64,000 nucleotides of DNA from NCBI RefSeq assembly GCF_004210375.1, contig NC_134825.1, forward strand, positions 72,903,558-72,967,557, read 5' to 3'. The translations under genes were made by a program, and so were the position numbers. This document shows, one piece after another, positions 53,201-63,126 of the stretch. The notes beneath the pieces were generated by a model. That model was not told the DNA's origin and made no database searches. It worked only from the letters and a program-made list of their open reading frames with translations. Position 1 is the stretch's first letter, and every line of letters begins with the position of its first letter. The DNA comes from Tachypleus tridentatus. Lineage: Eukaryota > Arthropoda > Merostomata > Xiphosura > Limulidae.

Positions 53201-56200
53201 ACTTGTTTTCTTACTTTTATACAAAACTAGATTATTCATTAGTTTAAATTACTTCAAATAACGAAACTTAAAAAGTACATGAACAAAAATCACTTACCAT
53301 GTTTTATAGATTAATAATAGTTGTAGAAGTATATGATTCAGTATATCTTATGCTTAAATTCGAATTAGTACTTGCGTCTATTTCGAAATAAATTTACAGG
53401 ATTGAAACAAAATCGCAATTATTTATAACTTTCCGTTTTCTTTTCAGGGCCTCACCGAAACGATCATAACTATAGGAATGATTACAGGGCCACCTGCTGG
53501 AAGTTTTCTGTACTTGGTAAGCTCAGTTTATCAAAATCAGATTGTTATACAAGCAGCGCTAATTTTTTACCGAAACATTTTTTTTTTTGATAATTACTTA
53601 ACATGTTTGTAACTACGCCTTTTCTGTTTAGTAATCTTCACATTTATTATGCTGTAGTTATTCACTATTTTCTGCAACTGTTTCTAAATAAAGTACCAAG
53701 TTTTGGTTTTCATAGCTGTTTCACGTAAGACACTTACTTTATTTCCGCATATTATTGTTTTTTAATGTCTCATATATATGCACATACTCATATGTACGCA
53801 AGTAAAATCACCTATGTGTGGGCTATATATGCTGTTCCCACTGCGGGTATCGAAACCCGATTTTAAGTGTTAAAAGCTTCACAGCGGAGTCACTGGTGGC
53901 AATTTTAATTTGCTTTGACATAGAACTTATTAAAATTAATGTACATTTTAAGACTTGGTCTCTCTTTGGAAATCTCACCACTAGTTGTAACCAATCAGTA
54001 TCTAGAGAAATGTGACGTCCTTCTAGTTACCAGTAGAACTGTCTACATGTACTCAATGGTCTTTGGTTCTTTATCGATTGTCTTTGTATTTTCACTAGGC
54101 CTGACCAAAAAAGGGCATTTTTTATCTCAATCGCAGGTCTGACATTTTCTTAGAAAGATAGAGCTTTCCTCGATCTCAGCTAGCCTTTAATTTATGTATA
54201 TGAAAAGGATGATTTTGTAGGCGTTTCCGTTTTATTTTCTCTTTTATGTATGCATAACATTTATATGTATTGAGACCTGACAGTGAAGGATGGACTTGTT
54301 CATAGAGAATAGCTATTATTAAAAAGACATATATATGAATTAGAACAACGTCAGTTATTAGTGTAATTAACTAAAAATTGTCTTTATTTAATTATAGCCT
54401 GATATGGCTTTGCTACAAGAAAAACAAACAAACGATCTTTAATAATAATAACGTTGAAATATGTACTCAAGCTGTTTTTTATATTAAAGTGAAACAACAC
54501 AAAAAATTACTTAAAACTTGTTTTCTTACTTTATGTTTCTTTTGTCTTCTTTTTACGTAAAGCTACACAATGAGTTATTTGTGCTCTATTCACCACGGGG
54601 AATAAAATCCAGTATTTTAGCGTTGTAAGTCCATAAATTCTGTCGGAGTAATAGAGTTAGGGTTAAAAGCTTCATAAGGTTTTTTTAGCAACCCTTTCTT
54701 TGCTATCAGTTTGCCCTCAGTGGTATTTCTACAGATTTATACTACTAAAAACTGGGTGTCAATATCCGTGGTGGCCAGAGCACAGATAGCCCTTTGTGTA
54801 GCTTTATGCTTAATAACAAACAAGTATCACATCTGTATAGAAAACAATAAACCTCGTCCCATCAGGCCACATTATATATTTCCAAGTTCTGAGCACCGCT
54901 GAAGCAATGCTTTGTAGTTTATATCTGATATAAACGATCGTAAAACTGGTTTTGTTTGTTTATTTTCAACCACAAATCTCCACAATGGGCTATCTGTGTT
55001 GTGCCAACCAAAAGTATCGAAACCCCGATTTTAACGTTATAACCCTTTACACTTATTTCTGAGCCACTGAAGGGAATTCGGGCTTGTTAACGGCTGTCAT
55101 ACGATAGTGTTTGTAATATCATTTTCATAATGCCTTTAAAGTTTAAACTACCCCTTCAAATAGCCTTCCAGTTAAGATCAGTTTGACTTCTGCTGTACTT
55201 TACAAAGTTGTTCAAGAATTCCTTTGCTCGTTCTGTCGACTCTCGTTGGCGGCCATAGTTTACTACTAGGTACAGATGATAACGTTTAAATATCAAAAAG
55301 TTAAAAAAGAAAGATGGTATTACTAACCCTAACTATCAACATAATAAAATAAAAGTAAAACTGTTTTCAGGTAACTGTTCAGAAATGCACTGTAAAATAT
55401 GTTATTTTCCAAGAAAATTTCAGTTTGGAAAGTTTTCACTTTAATGTGGCTAAACCCCTTCTTTTCTTTATCTTCCCCTTCCCAGACCATGGTTCTAATT
55501 AGTTTAACAGTCAGTTTCCCTTAACACGATGAACTATTGCAACATATACATTATTTATACAGTTTATTATTACACATTACCCTAATCCAACAGGACTTCA
55601 CTTATTTGTGTTTGTAATTATTGTGTCCATATTTTATTAGGTTTATCTTGTTGTTTAAAAGAAACATTCCTAAAATTTTGTGATAAAGTAGATATGATTT
55701 ACCAAAGAACTCCAAACAATACTACTGGAGTGAAACAAGAGAGCTGCTGTATAGGCGATCTGTTGTTAAATAAATTGGTACCAAGATAATGTGTGGTAGC
55801 TTTGGAAGTGGAATTTTGACAACTGCAACATACCTGAAATCAGTAAAAGTCTGCTAATTAACCATGTTAAACATGGAGTATTCACGATTTGGTAAACATG
55901 GGAAGAAGGAGTAGATTCTAGAAATGAAAAAGGAAACGTAGGACAAGAACATCTAATTTTCATGAAACCTGACACACTTATAGGCAATCGTAACTTGATT
56001 CTGAAAATGTAGTTTAGTTTTGATCAATTATCAACTCCGTAGACCCCCATAGATGACGTCATGAGTATTGCGTCCTCAAAAAAATTTGCTGATTTGATGT
56101 ACGTAATTCATTAAAGCGTAATTTTGTCGGTGCATTGTTTGTTTGCTGTATTTTGCTACTAGGTACCCTACACTATAGGTAACAACACGTATCTATTTCT

Positions 56201-59200
56201 GATTTTTATAAAGTGAACATTTGACGTACCTTAGCCAGTGGACAACCCTCTTCATAGCATTATTGTAATACAATTAAATATCATGTGAAATGCCCGGCAT
56301 GGCTAGGTGGTTAAGGCACTCGAGTCGTAATCCAAAGGTCGACGGTTCGAATCCCCGTCACACCAAACATTCGTCCTTTCAGCCATGGAGACGTTGTAAT
56401 GTTACAGTCAATCCCACTATTCGTTGGTAAAAGAGTAGCCCTAGTGTTAGCGGTGAGTGGTGATGACTAGCTGCCTTCCTTCTTGTCTTACACTGCCAAA
56501 TTAGGGACGGCTAGCGCAGATAGCTCTCGTGTAGCTTTGCGCGAAATTCAAAACACACCACATCAAAGCATACGGATTTTTCAAGCTTTAAAATAGAGCA
56601 CAGACGTATGGAAGCTCAGAGTTCTTCGTTATTTGAATTCATACTGTATCCTTTGTTGCTAAGCGCTAAGCTACACAACGGGCTATAATATAGTATTAGG
56701 CAAAATGTTTGCTTATTTTGTATTGTTGTTTGTCTTTGTTTCGAATTAAGCACAAAGCTACACAAAGGGCTATCTGTGCTCTGCCCACGAGGGGTATCGA
56801 AACCCGGTTTTTAGCGTTGTAAGTTCGCAGACATACCGCTATGCCACTGGGGGACACTTATTTTGTAAGAAATAAGATCATTATTATTAAGATGGAATAT
56901 AAGTACGACTAGTTCTGTCAAACTGAGAAATTCGTGTTATATTAAACATCTACATCTGTAATTTTTATAACGATACATCTTCTATTAACATTACGAACGA
57001 TTTATTAGAAAAGAACAATTTGTCAAACACCTATAAAAAGATGTGTAATTCAGAATTTCATCTATCACAACAAAACTTTACCAAAGCATGCATAATGACA
57101 ATATATATAACATCAAATTATTATACCTTCTATGACCTTACATTACTAAATATTACACACTCAGTACCGAGTATTCTAATAACCTCTGCAGGGTTACTTG
57201 GCATTCTGTCGATAAGGCTATTGATGTAATTTACCATGATTTCATCCAGCTTGTCACTAGAAGACGCTGCGAGATTAAATGTGAAAAGTGACTACCTAAT
57301 TTGCTTATAAAACATTTTCCTCTAGGGTATTTTTGTAGATTTTGAGGGTGTTATACAACACAAAATTTAATTTCTAACATTGTCAAATACACATTGCTAC
57401 AATTTTGTTTTGCAAGCTGCTATTTCTTTAGGGTTCAACGGCCATACTCATATTCTTACTGATTCTCTTTTCCTTGGGTATAACAAAACGTTATTTATGA
57501 GAAAGAGAAATGTAACTTCAATTCTAGGCCTCACATAAAGGTAGAAAACAAAAGGAGAAAACGTCCCCTTCCCAATAATTTTATGCATATAGAAACGGTC
57601 ATTTCGATAAATGTAATTCTGTTTATTTCTATATATATGATGTATATTCATACGTTGACATAATTTATATATATATATATTTATATGAATATAAAACATG
57701 TTTGTTTAACGTAGCAGCGACCTAGTAGCAACCACATTTAAAATCTTACGTAAGGTTCTGTTGCAATTTAATTTAAAGAAAAATTTATATCTAAATAACT
57801 ATTTTCAAAAATCTTACTTGTATAAGTGTTAATGTTTTTGTTGATATTCACACTTTAGAGTTGGTGTTAAAAGCGTGCTGTATGTTAATAGTTGCAGCTT
57901 GTAGATGATTATCTAAAGATCTCTGTGTTAACATTGTTGCTTCTTCTGTTGTTCAGCAGCAAGTCTGAAAATTTATTAGGCTAATATTGATTTTCGATAT
58001 CCGGGTGGGCAGAGCACAGACAGTTCACTGTGTAGCTTTGTACTTATAAAAAACAAAACAAAAAAAAAACTAACGCTGTAATGTTTGCAGTTTAAAAGTA
58101 ATTATTTACTTCCGTAAGTCATTTTTAAATGAATAAAATATATGCAACATTAATTATTTGACACTAAGTACTTACGTTAGTGATAACTTGAATTCGCAAA
58201 TATTGCTGAGAAAAAAACGAAACTCAACTTCCTTTAAATTAAGCAAAAAGAATAAAAAATGAATCCATATATATTACGTTGTCCAGAAATAAATGTTGGA
58301 ATTCTCACAGTGACATTTAGAAGCTGAATATTGAGTAACTTATCGTTGGTTGATTGGTTTAATCCAACGTTTGTCGCTTCCAAAGTGTCTTAATTGTCTG
58401 CTGTTTCAATTCTACTCAGAGTAAGTTTCGCAACCTCCAAGGCAGCGTGGAAAAGGACTTTCATCTGATTTTCCACTACGACTTCAAACTTGGACGAAAA
58501 GCTACCGAAATTACACTGAACATCAGCCATGCATTTGACTATGGATCTGTTACTGAACGTACAGTTCAGCGTTGGTTCCAAAGGTTTAGACATGGAGAGG
58601 AAAGTCTTGAAGCCCATGAAGGTCATGGAAGGAAGCCATTCTTAGATGAAAATACATTAAGGGAAGCAGTTGAGACAGACCCTCGCATAAGCAAATCAAG
58701 CATTGCTAACCGCCTGAGTACGATTGTAAAAATGAAAAAGTTGTATAAATAGGTTCTGCATGAGCTGATTAAAGATCAAGAAAATCGGCGTTATGAGACC
58801 TGTCAAGGATGACACTCCAAAAATGAAATGAAATGGGAATCAAGATTCTGCCTCATCCACCTTATTCCCCAGACATTTCCCCTACAGATTTTAATTTTTT
58901 CAAGCACTTTGACAACTTTTTGAAAAATAAACGCTTTCAAAACCAGGCAGCTGCAGAAGAATTTTTTAGGAAGTTCATTGGCCACAGAAACTCTGATTTT
59001 TACAGCAGGGGCATAAACAGCATGGTTACGTATTGGCAAAAGTGTGTTGAAGCAAATGGTGATTACTTTGATTAAAGCATGTTTTACAACACTGATTTAT
59101 ACTTTTCCAAACTTCTCAGTTCAAAAATGATATTTATTTTTGAACAACCTAATACAATACTTTTAATATCCTGCACTTATATTTTAATAACAGTATGCTG

Positions 59201-61347
59201 CAAACATTATTAATAACTTTGATTTTCACAATGCTTTGCATACATTCTGTTCTGCCAACGTAAACAGTTAAAAAGCAACCTTCGTTTTTTCATATATAAA
59301 TAATATATGTACTTTTTAAATACACAGTAGATTGTAAAGTGTACTTTACTAAAAATTTTAATACCATATTTATTTGTTTTAATAACCATGTGACATGCGA
59401 CAAAAAACAATTTACCATTTTAACGGTCTACGGATTTACAACGCTAAAGTCAGGGGTTCGATTCCCCTCGGTGGGCTTAGCAGATAGCTTGATGTGGCTT
59501 TGCTGGACGAAAACACATACACACACACACACCCATTTTAACACCTGCTGTACAGCCGGAGCGATCGCACAGCGCCTGTTGACAGTTTCTGAGGGAGAGG
59601 AACAATATGCGTGGTATGAGAGAGCCCCACCAGCGGACATAGGATATCATTTAATTTTGGATGCAAATTGAATAACTTATTTTTATATACATAATTATAA
59701 TTTTTGAAACGTCGGAACTCAGTCGATAATAGTTGCTAGGGGAGAACTAATTTATAAATTTTAAGGAGAAAATTTTATAATTTTAGTATTCATTTCTTTT
59801 TTTCTGTAAGTGTTGCACACTCAAAATTCTAATTCTTTGATGTCTTATGGAAACGTTAAAGCTAAAATAATTTGATTGTACATTGTTATGAATGCACAGC
59901 GCTGTGTCATGTAGCTAAACTTCAATATTTCTTAGGGCAGCAAAACCCCCCTAAGAATAAAGATATGTGAAGGTTTAAACTTAGCTTTGTGTTAATGGTT
60001 TAAAGGTAGTATTTTAAAGTGAGTTATGTGTAAATGTTTTTCTATATTTTTCAGCTTGGAGGTTATCACACACCTTTTGTCGTATTTGGAACATTAATTA
60101 TGCTCATGGCCAGTGTTAGTGTATGGACTGTGAACACAAGCTCTGGTGGGTGGAGGACACCTCACCTGTTACTGATCAGCTAAGAAATATTTTACAAATA
60201 ACTCAACTAAAAACAATAACAAACACAGCATTAAAAATTACACAACAATGTATTTTAAAACTCTTCCTTATGATGAGGCGTTCTTTTTTCTCTATAAAAT
60301 AAACGTTGTAATGTTTATTTTAATTTAGTCATTTTATGATTACTTATCATATATAGTTCAAGTTTATTCGATTTAGAATATAGAGTCATTTAGTGCTTGG
60401 GAAATATTTAAAGAGTATCTAGCATGTGCTGATTGAAATTTGATTTGATTTGTGCTGATGATTTAAGCATGGAGCTATTTAAAATTTATTTTAAACGTCA
60501 ACGAAAAAAAAGATAAATTACGTGTCTTTTTTTTTTATTTGTTTCAAGTTTCCTTGTTTGTAGTTTACAAATCTGTGCTTGTACATGACTGAAAAACGTT
60601 TAAGTATCTCATTTTTTAACGGACCAATAACGAACGTTGTTCTCACAATGATGTAAACAATAATTTACATTTTTATGAGAACATGTATAACAACGATTTA
60701 GGTTTCAGTTTCAATTTGTTCTTAGATAATCAGTCAAAAGAAAATCCATCTGCTCTAACTGTCCAGGAATATCTGAACATACTTAAGTTGCCGGCAACCA
60801 TTCTCTCCATACTGTGCGTAACCCTAAACGTCGTAGCCGATGCTTTCATTTTAATCACCCTTAGTGATCATTTACAACAGGTAAGAATTCGATTCCTCGT
60901 AAGGGTTTCATGACACGGTTATCTTATGTAACTTCTAGAGGTGATCAAAAGAATTATTTTAAAAACAAGCCGTAATGAAATAAACATTTTTATTCGTGAG
61001 TTAATTAAGTAGTTTTACAAATAAACATACAGCTTCTTACGATTGATTTGTGTCTTCGACTGACGCACTGCTCGTGAAGCTACAAAAATTATTCACTTTG
61101 GATTCAATGCCCTTAGTTCAATATAGTTTTATGTTATAGACAACGAAAATTGCGTTGATCCAACAAATTAAATACTAAACACCGTGTTTTAATACACACA
61201 CGTATGTATCTTGATTTATTGATCTACTGTCCAACGTTTTGATTTCAGTTTTCTCTACATCCAATGGAAGTAGGGTGTATCTACCTTTGCCTGTTCCTAT
61301 CATACGCTTTCAGCTCACCAATTGCTGGACGATTAGCAGATCAACTT
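38127..61347 (+). CDS. SLC18B1: SLC18B1-like MFS transporter (vesicular polyamine transporter family), exons 1-8, 3' part off window
   Basis: Eight exons join in frame into 280 continuous codons: 38127-38234, 47974-48069, 48819-48892, 51087-51234, 53448-53516, 60055-60145, 60726-60880 and 61249-61347. All introns are GT-AG. The product is an integral membrane carrier of vesicle or lysosome-type membranes; vertebrate SLC18B1 exchanges protons for spermine and spermidine. Family marks seen: VCYSIISPFFPQL at the end of TM1 (the human protein has a closely similar stretch), GKFLTKVGCKF between TM2 and TM3 in the place of MFS motif A, IRMVEGAGFAAYLTS in TM4, IGMITGPPAGSFLYL in TM5 (the GPxxG antiporter motif C), and SYAFSSPIAGRLADQL in TM8 with a second motif A-like loop. 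The start is short but fits the family: only about ten cytosolic residues precede TM1. TM9-12 and the stop must lie beyond 64000. Function is inferred from family; the family call is firm. Confidence 0.9.
38294..38500 (-). mobile_element. SINE family A, 5'-truncated, exact 11-bp TSD
   Basis: Tail and body only; the tRNA-like head is missing. CGATATTAAGA flanks it at 38283-38293 and 38501-38511, so it was inserted in truncated form rather than eroded later. It lies in intron 1 of the transporter gene, opposite to the gene. Confidence 0.94.
38805..39075 (+). mobile_element. SINE family A, full length
   Basis: Head GTCCGGCATGGCCAGATAGT, loop ACTCGTAATCTGAG, B box GGATTCGAATCCC, then CACCA, body and a worn tail (GCGCAGGTAGTCCTGGTGTA) with A-rich end. 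Confidence 0.92.
39790..40260 (-). mobile_element. CR1-like LINE, C-terminal reverse-transcriptase fragment
   Basis: On the minus strand from about 40157 it reads MEGLSYGDRLQPLNLFSLKK and RRIRRDFIKTIRYINK, the L-x-x-L-x-L-F-S-L-x-x-R-R-x-R-x-D pattern found near the end of CR1-type reverse transcriptases. Beyond stops it continues WGEFPSVAVEAS, matching their W-N-x-L-P-x-x-V-V-x-A-x-S segment. A second, older copy is at 13820-14160. Confidence 0.72.
40648..40772 (+). mobile_element. SINE family C
   Basis: Head CCCCAGTTGGTACAGCGTTA, anticodon region GGATTTACAACGCTAA, B box GCGATTCGATTCCCC, tail CTCAGTAGATAGCTCGATGT and GGCTTTTCTATAAG, ending in (AC)n. Confidence 0.88.
41074..41476 (+). mobile_element. 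Composite family A insertion: head scrap, 100-bp filler, complete SINE
   Basis: CCTTCAAAACC occurs at 41063-41073 and 41477-41487. Between them lie a 28-bp family A head only (GGCCTGGCATGGCCTAGCGC), about 100 bp of unrelated sequence that repeats TTTCTCTCTTAC twice, and a complete family A SINE from about 41206 with good A box, CTCGTAA loop, B box GGTTCGAATCC and tail. The outer duplication implies that everything arrived together or that the filler invaded later. Confidence 0.85.
41640..42300 (-). pseudogene. Tc1-like transposase remnant
   Basis: On the minus strand: KVNSVKN near 42130; after a stop, WKRM and TDETKFEISSSKRR near 41990-41940 (the DES/DET box with a catalytic Asp), then RRKKGERYLN, IMDHTN, NYLAKEEAAGVIQMM and PPHSSDLN near 41680. 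The final motif is the end of the DD34E catalytic domain. There are many stops. Terminal repeats were not found. Confidence 0.8.
42838..42892 (+). mobile_element. SINE family C tail fragment
   Basis: Only the tail (GCACAGATAGCCCAATGTGG, CTTTGGTATAAG) and (AC)n end remain. A 5'-truncated copy. Confidence 0.75.
44670..45290 (+). pseudogene. Jockey-like LINE reverse-transcriptase fragment (motif C and thumb)
   Basis: Plus-strand frames read SLSDDVVI (the xxDD catalytic box), SLNAIAEYCLKKIIKIN, CLGLIYDIILTW and KHLNEILNKL, then INHVRSLSGNS, RYIRPFILC, IKSEHQKLQNAVLTSIYKA and HPLHDRLLNK. This is the usual order from palm to thumb and connection of Jockey-type enzymes. Several stops. It lies in intron 1 in the gene's orientation. 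The 134-codon frame on the opposite strand is its shadow. Confidence 0.78.
45320..45595 (-). mobile_element. SINE family A, full length, inverted
   Basis: Plus-strand TTCGCGCAAAGCTACACAAG tail, body and head (CTACCTGGCCATGCCGAGCC). Sits in intron 1 against the gene's direction. No exact long target duplication. Confidence 0.92.
46934..46959. repeat. (AT)n microsatellite
   Basis: About 13 AT units in intron 1. Confidence 0.9.
47974..48069 (+). CDS. SLC18B1: SLC18B1-like exon 2 (residues 37-68, TM2)
   Basis: Acceptor TTTGTTTAG, donor GTAAGT, phase 0 at both ends. Reads ARTKGLDAIEYSIVFGAYSV and ends VISGKF, the loop plus TM2. Confidence 0.92.
48545..48668 (-). mobile_element. SINE family C, inverted, in intron 2
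   Basis: Plus-strand TTATAGCGAACCCACATCGG, GCTATCTGCTGAGCCCACCA, then the reversed head GTAAATCCGTAGAG. Intron 2 is only 749 bp, so this SINE is a sixth of it. Confidence 0.82.
48819..48892 (+). CDS. SLC18B1: SLC18B1-like exon 3 (residues 69-92 plus split Gly93, TM3)
   Basis: Acceptor TATTTTAG, donor GTAAGTT, ends after two bases of a Gly codon. Reads LTKVGCKFIIVSGLFLTGGA and TVLFG. Confidence 0.92.
49673..49795 (+). mobile_element. SINE family B, full length, exact 11-bp TSD
   Basis: TTTATAAAAAC at 49662-49672 and 49796-49806. Head GCCCCACAGTGGCTCAGCGA, B box-like GGGTTTCAATGCCCG, tail CATTGTGTAGCTTTGTGCTT. Intron 3. Confidence 0.94.
50217..50335 (+). mobile_element. SINE family C, old copy
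   Basis: GTGGGTCAGCAGTAAGTCTT, B box-like GGAGTTTGATCCCCTTCC, tail GATGTGGTTTTGCTGTAAG. Intron 3. Confidence 0.75.
50661..50786 (-). mobile_element. SINE family B, inverted
   Basis: Plus-strand AAGCACAAAGCTACACAAAG tail, CACGGGTATCGAAACCC B box, TGCCACTGGGGGC head end. Intron 3, 300 bp before exon 4. Confidence 0.9.
51087..51234 (+). CDS. SLC18B1: SLC18B1-like exon 4 (split Gly93 to residue 142, TM4)
   Basis: Acceptor TTTATTTCCAG, donor GTGAGT. Completes Gly93, then reads CLENSPGGKVFLILSIVIRM, followed by the TM4 stretch and FSENPGYYV. Confidence 0.93.
51799..52072 (-). mobile_element. SINE family A, full length, inverted
   Basis: Plus-strand GCGCAAAGCTATACGAGGGC tail, body, B box GGATTCGAACCCGC, head CACCTGGCCATGC. 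AATGTCA occurs on both sides (51792-51798 and 52082-52088), but ten extra bases precede the right copy, so the duplication is uncertain. Intron 4. The rest of intron 4 (52089-53447) shows nothing recognised. Confidence 0.9.
53448..53516 (+). CDS. SLC18B1: SLC18B1-like exon 5 (residues 143-165, TM5 with motif C)
   Basis: Acceptor TTTTCTTTTCAG, donor GTAAGC, phase 0 at both ends. Reads GLTETIITIGMITGPPAGSF and LYL. GPPAG is the antiporter-type motif C. Confidence 0.93.
53810..53902 (-). mobile_element. SINE family B fragment, inverted
   Basis: Plus-strand GTGTGGGCTATATATGCTGT, GCGGGTATCGAAACCCGATT and GAGTCACTGGTGGC. Confidence 0.78.
54558..54648 (-). mobile_element. SINE family B fragment, inverted
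   Basis: Plus-strand AAAGCTACACAATGAGTTAT, CACCACGGGG and TTTTAGCGTTGTAAGTCC. Just upstream (54397-54430) is a family C-like tail, GATATGGCTTTGCTACAAGA. Confidence 0.72.
54711..54827 (+). mobile_element. SINE family B, diverged
   Basis: GCCCTCAGTGGTATTTCTAC head, GTGTCAATATCCGTGGTGG, clear tail GCACAGATAGCCCTTTGTGT. Confidence 0.85.
54950..55076 (-). mobile_element. SINE family B/C-like, old, inverted
   Basis: Plus-strand CACAATGGGCTATCTGTGTT, GTATCGAAACCCCGATTTTA and GAGCCACTGAAGGGA. Confidence 0.75.
56292..56556 (+). mobile_element. SINE family A, full length
   Basis: Head GCCCGGCATGGCTAGGTGGT, B box GGTTCGAATCCCCG, CACCA, body, tail GCGCAGATAGCTCTCGTGTA. No target duplication found. Confidence 0.92.
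56735..56856 (-). mobile_element. SINE family B, full length, inverted
   Basis: Plus-strand TTAAGCACAAAGCTACACAA tail, CGAGGGGTATCGAAACCCGG, and head end ATGCCACTGGGGG. A further tail scrap lies at about 56660-56690. Confidence 0.92.
57950..58068 (+). mobile_element. SINE family B, old copy
   Basis: GTTCAGCAGCAAGTCTGAAA, GATTTTCGATATCCGGGTGG and tail GCACAGACAGTTCACTGTGT. Confidence 0.78.
58277..59149 (+). mobile_element. Internally deleted mariner transposon (873 bp)
   Basis: Inverted ends CGTTGTCCAGAAATAAAT (left) and GGTTGTTCAAAAATAAAT (right, reverse complement) are flanked by TA at 58275-58276 and 59150-59151. A complete mariner is about 1.3 kb. Confidence 0.9.
58447..59075 (+). pseudogene. 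Mariner transposase, N- and C-terminal parts only
   Basis: The first part (58447-58752) has the N-terminal DNA-binding helices: DFKLGRKATE, GSVTERTVQRWFQRFRHGEE, EGHGRKPFLDE, DPRISKSSIANRLSTIVK, then VLHELIKDQENRRYE past a stop. The second part (58833-59075) has LPHPPYSPDISPTDFNFFKH, the box holding the last catalytic Asp, and the usual C-terminus, FYSRGINSMV through WQKCVEANGDYFD. About 130 residues in between, including the first two catalytic Asp, are gone. It could not act but could still be mobilised by a related enzyme. Within intron 5. Confidence 0.88.
59425..59533 (+). mobile_element. SINE family C, 5' end short
   Basis: GTCTACGGATTTACAACGCT, good B box GGGGTTCGATTCCCC, tail GGGCTTAGCAGATAGCTTGA, then GTGGCTTTGCTGGACG and an (AC)n end. 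Confidence 0.88.
60055..60145 (+). CDS. SLC18B1: SLC18B1-like exon 6 (residues 166-195, TM6)
   Basis: Acceptor TATATTTTTCAG, donor GTGGGT (weaker than the others). Reads LGGYHTPFVVFGTLIMLMAS, then VSVWTVNTSS and one base of Asp196. Confidence 0.9.
60726..60880 (+). CDS. SLC18B1: SLC18B1-like exon 7 (residues 196-247, central loop and TM7)
   Basis: Acceptor CAATTTGTTCTTAG, donor GTAAGA. Begins with the rest of Asp196, a charged loop (NQSKENPSALTVQEYLNILK), then a TM7-like stretch ending DHLQQ. The loop is the cytosolic linker between the two MFS halves. Confidence 0.9.
61249..61347 (+). CDS. SLC18B1: SLC18B1-like exon 8 (residues 248-280, TM8)
   Basis: Acceptor GTTTTGATTTCAG, donor GTGAGT, phase 0. 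Reads FSLHPMEVGCIYLCLFLSYA then FSSPIAGRLADQL. Intron 8 runs off the window. Confidence 0.92.
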
Positions 61348-61447
61348 GTGAGTACTGTAAGCCCACATGTGTGGGATATAGTGATAAATATAAAGTATTG
61401 TGAGCCTATGTGTTTTAAAGCATATACTAAGTTAAGTGTTTAGAACC

Positions 61448-61568
61448 ATCCAGTGACAAAGATGTACGTCTGTGGACTTACAACGATAGAAATCTGGTTT
61501 CGACACTCGTGTTGGGCAGAGCACAGATAGCCTATTGTGTAACTTTGTGCTTAATTTCAAAACAACAA
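61448..61568 (+). mobile_element. SINE family B in intron 8
   Basis: CATCCAGTGACAAAGATGTA head, TGGTTTCGACACTCGTGTTG, tail GCACAGATAGCCTATTGTGT and TTAATTTCAAAACAACAA. Confidence 0.88.
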
Positions 61569-61880
61569 ACAAAGTTGCGAGTATTGTAAGCTCACGTGGT
61601 CTAGAAAAATAAAAAAAAAACAAAAACGAGTACTTTTACGACAACAAAAATTAATAATGTAATATAATTTTCTCATCTGCTTAAAAAATATATTAGAAAC
61701 GATTGCAGATAAAGTAATACTTGATCTAACATAAACTACCACGCAACAAGGACGTCTCAGTTGTTATATATATACTCGTATGTATGAATTTTGACTTGTT
61801 GTTCACACATAACAGGTATAAAACACGAAACTTCCAGTGCTGTATAGAAAACGTTTTTGCTTGATATAACACATTGTAAA

Positions 61881-62259
61881 CTGTTTGTTTTAAATTTCGC
61901 CCAAAGCTTTACCAGGGCTATCTGCGCTCATCATCATCTGCCACTCGATTCCTTAAGGAACATAGGGCCGCAATCACTGCGGTTTCTGTAACAGGCTAGA
62001 TTTTAAGTGAGTAGGTTGTTAGCCCACTGCACCTAGCCGTCCGTAATTTAGTAGTGTAAGACTAGAGGGAAGGTAGCTAGTCATCACCACCCACCGCCAA
62101 CTCTTGAGCTACTCTTTTACCAACGAATAGTGGGATTGACCGTCACATTTTAACGCCCCCACGGCTGGGAGGGCGAGCATGTTTGGCGCGACGCGGGCGC
62201 GAACCCGCGACCCTCAGATTACGAGTCGCACGCCTTAACGCGCTTGGCCATGCCGGGCC
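61881..62259 (-). mobile_element. SINE family A carrying a 106-bp insert
   Basis: Inverted family A copy with complete head (CGCTTGGCCATGCCGGGCC at the right end). Its body is split after CTATCTGCGCT by about 106 bp (61929-62034, beginning CATCATCATCTGCCACTCGA) of unrelated, less AT-rich sequence. Confidence 0.88.
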
Positions 62260-62472
62260 TGCTATCTGTGCTAGTCGTCCCTAATTTAGCAGTGTAAGAC
62301 ATGCTAGTCAACTCTTGGGCTACTCTTTTACCAACGAATAATGGGATTGACCGTACATTATAATGCCCCCCACGAGACTGAAAGGGCGAGCATGTTTGGT
62401 GCGACCGGGATTCGAACCCGCGACCCTCAGATTACAAGTCGAACGCCTTAACCCACCTGATAATACCGGGCC
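62260..62472 (-). mobile_element. SINE family A, joined head-to-tail to its neighbour
   Basis: Starts directly after the previous head (GGCC, then TGCTATCTGTGCTAG), lacks the terminal tail and has lost about 30 bp of body. Together the two form a tandem dimer on the minus strand. Confidence 0.85.
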
Positions 62473-62585
62473 CCGTTGTAGACTCTTCAAAGAGATTATT
62501 TCTGTGCTTGTTTGTTTTGTTGAAATTTTAGCTTAAAGTTACTTGAGGGCTATCTGCACTAGCTATCTCTAAGTTTAAAGTGGTA

Positions 62586-62861
62586 GTTTGTTTGTTTGTT
62601 TTGGAATTTCGCACAAAGCTACTCGAGGGCTATCTGTGCTAGCCGTCCCTAATTTAGCAGTGTAAGACTAGAAAGAAGGCAGCTAGTCATCACCACCCAC
62701 CGCCAACTCTTGGGCTACTCTTTTACCAACGAATAGTGGGATTGATCGTCACATTATAACGCCCCACACGGCTGAAAGGGCGAGTATGTTTGGCGCGAAG
62801 GGGATGCGAACCCGCGACCCTCAGATTAGGAGTCACCTTAACACGCTTGGCCATGCCGGGT
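62586..62861 (-). mobile_element. Younger family A SINE nested in the old copy, exact 12-bp TSD
   Basis: TTTAAAGTGGTA at 62574-62585 and 62862-62873. Near-consensus body; the head has lost a few bases around the anticodon region. Confidence 0.94.
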
Positions 62862-62929
62862 TTTAAAGTGGTAAACTGGAAGGAAGGTAGTTGGTCAACA
62901 CTACCCAGCGCTAATTTTCTGGTTACTTG

Positions 62930-63126
62930 TTTGTTTTGGTTTATTTTGAATTTCGCGCAAAGCTACACGAGGGCTATTTGCACTAGCCGTTCCTTATTAC
63001 GGTAATTATTGACCGTCACATTATAATGCCCTCACGGCTGATAGGGCGAGCATATTTGGTGTGTAGGAGATTCGAACTCGCGACCCTCGGATCACGAGTC
63101 GAGTGCCTTAGCCACCTGGCCATGCC
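62930..63126 (-). mobile_element. Second family A SINE nested in the old copy, internally deleted
   Basis: Tail and head are good (TTCGAACTCGCGACCCTCGG, CACCTGGCCATGCCGGGC), but about 80 bp of the body are missing. The flanks TTTTCTGGTTACT and TTTTTGGCTACT look like a mutated target duplication. Confidence 0.82.

Larger units (their letters stand above)
53517..60054 (+). other. Intron 5 of the SLC18B1-like gene (6.5 kb)
   Basis: Repeat-rich intron with at least eight family B or C SINE pieces, one family A SINE and a mariner. Stretches 55077-56291 and 56857-57949 show nothing recognised apart from an (AT)n run near 57666-57680. Confidence 0.8.
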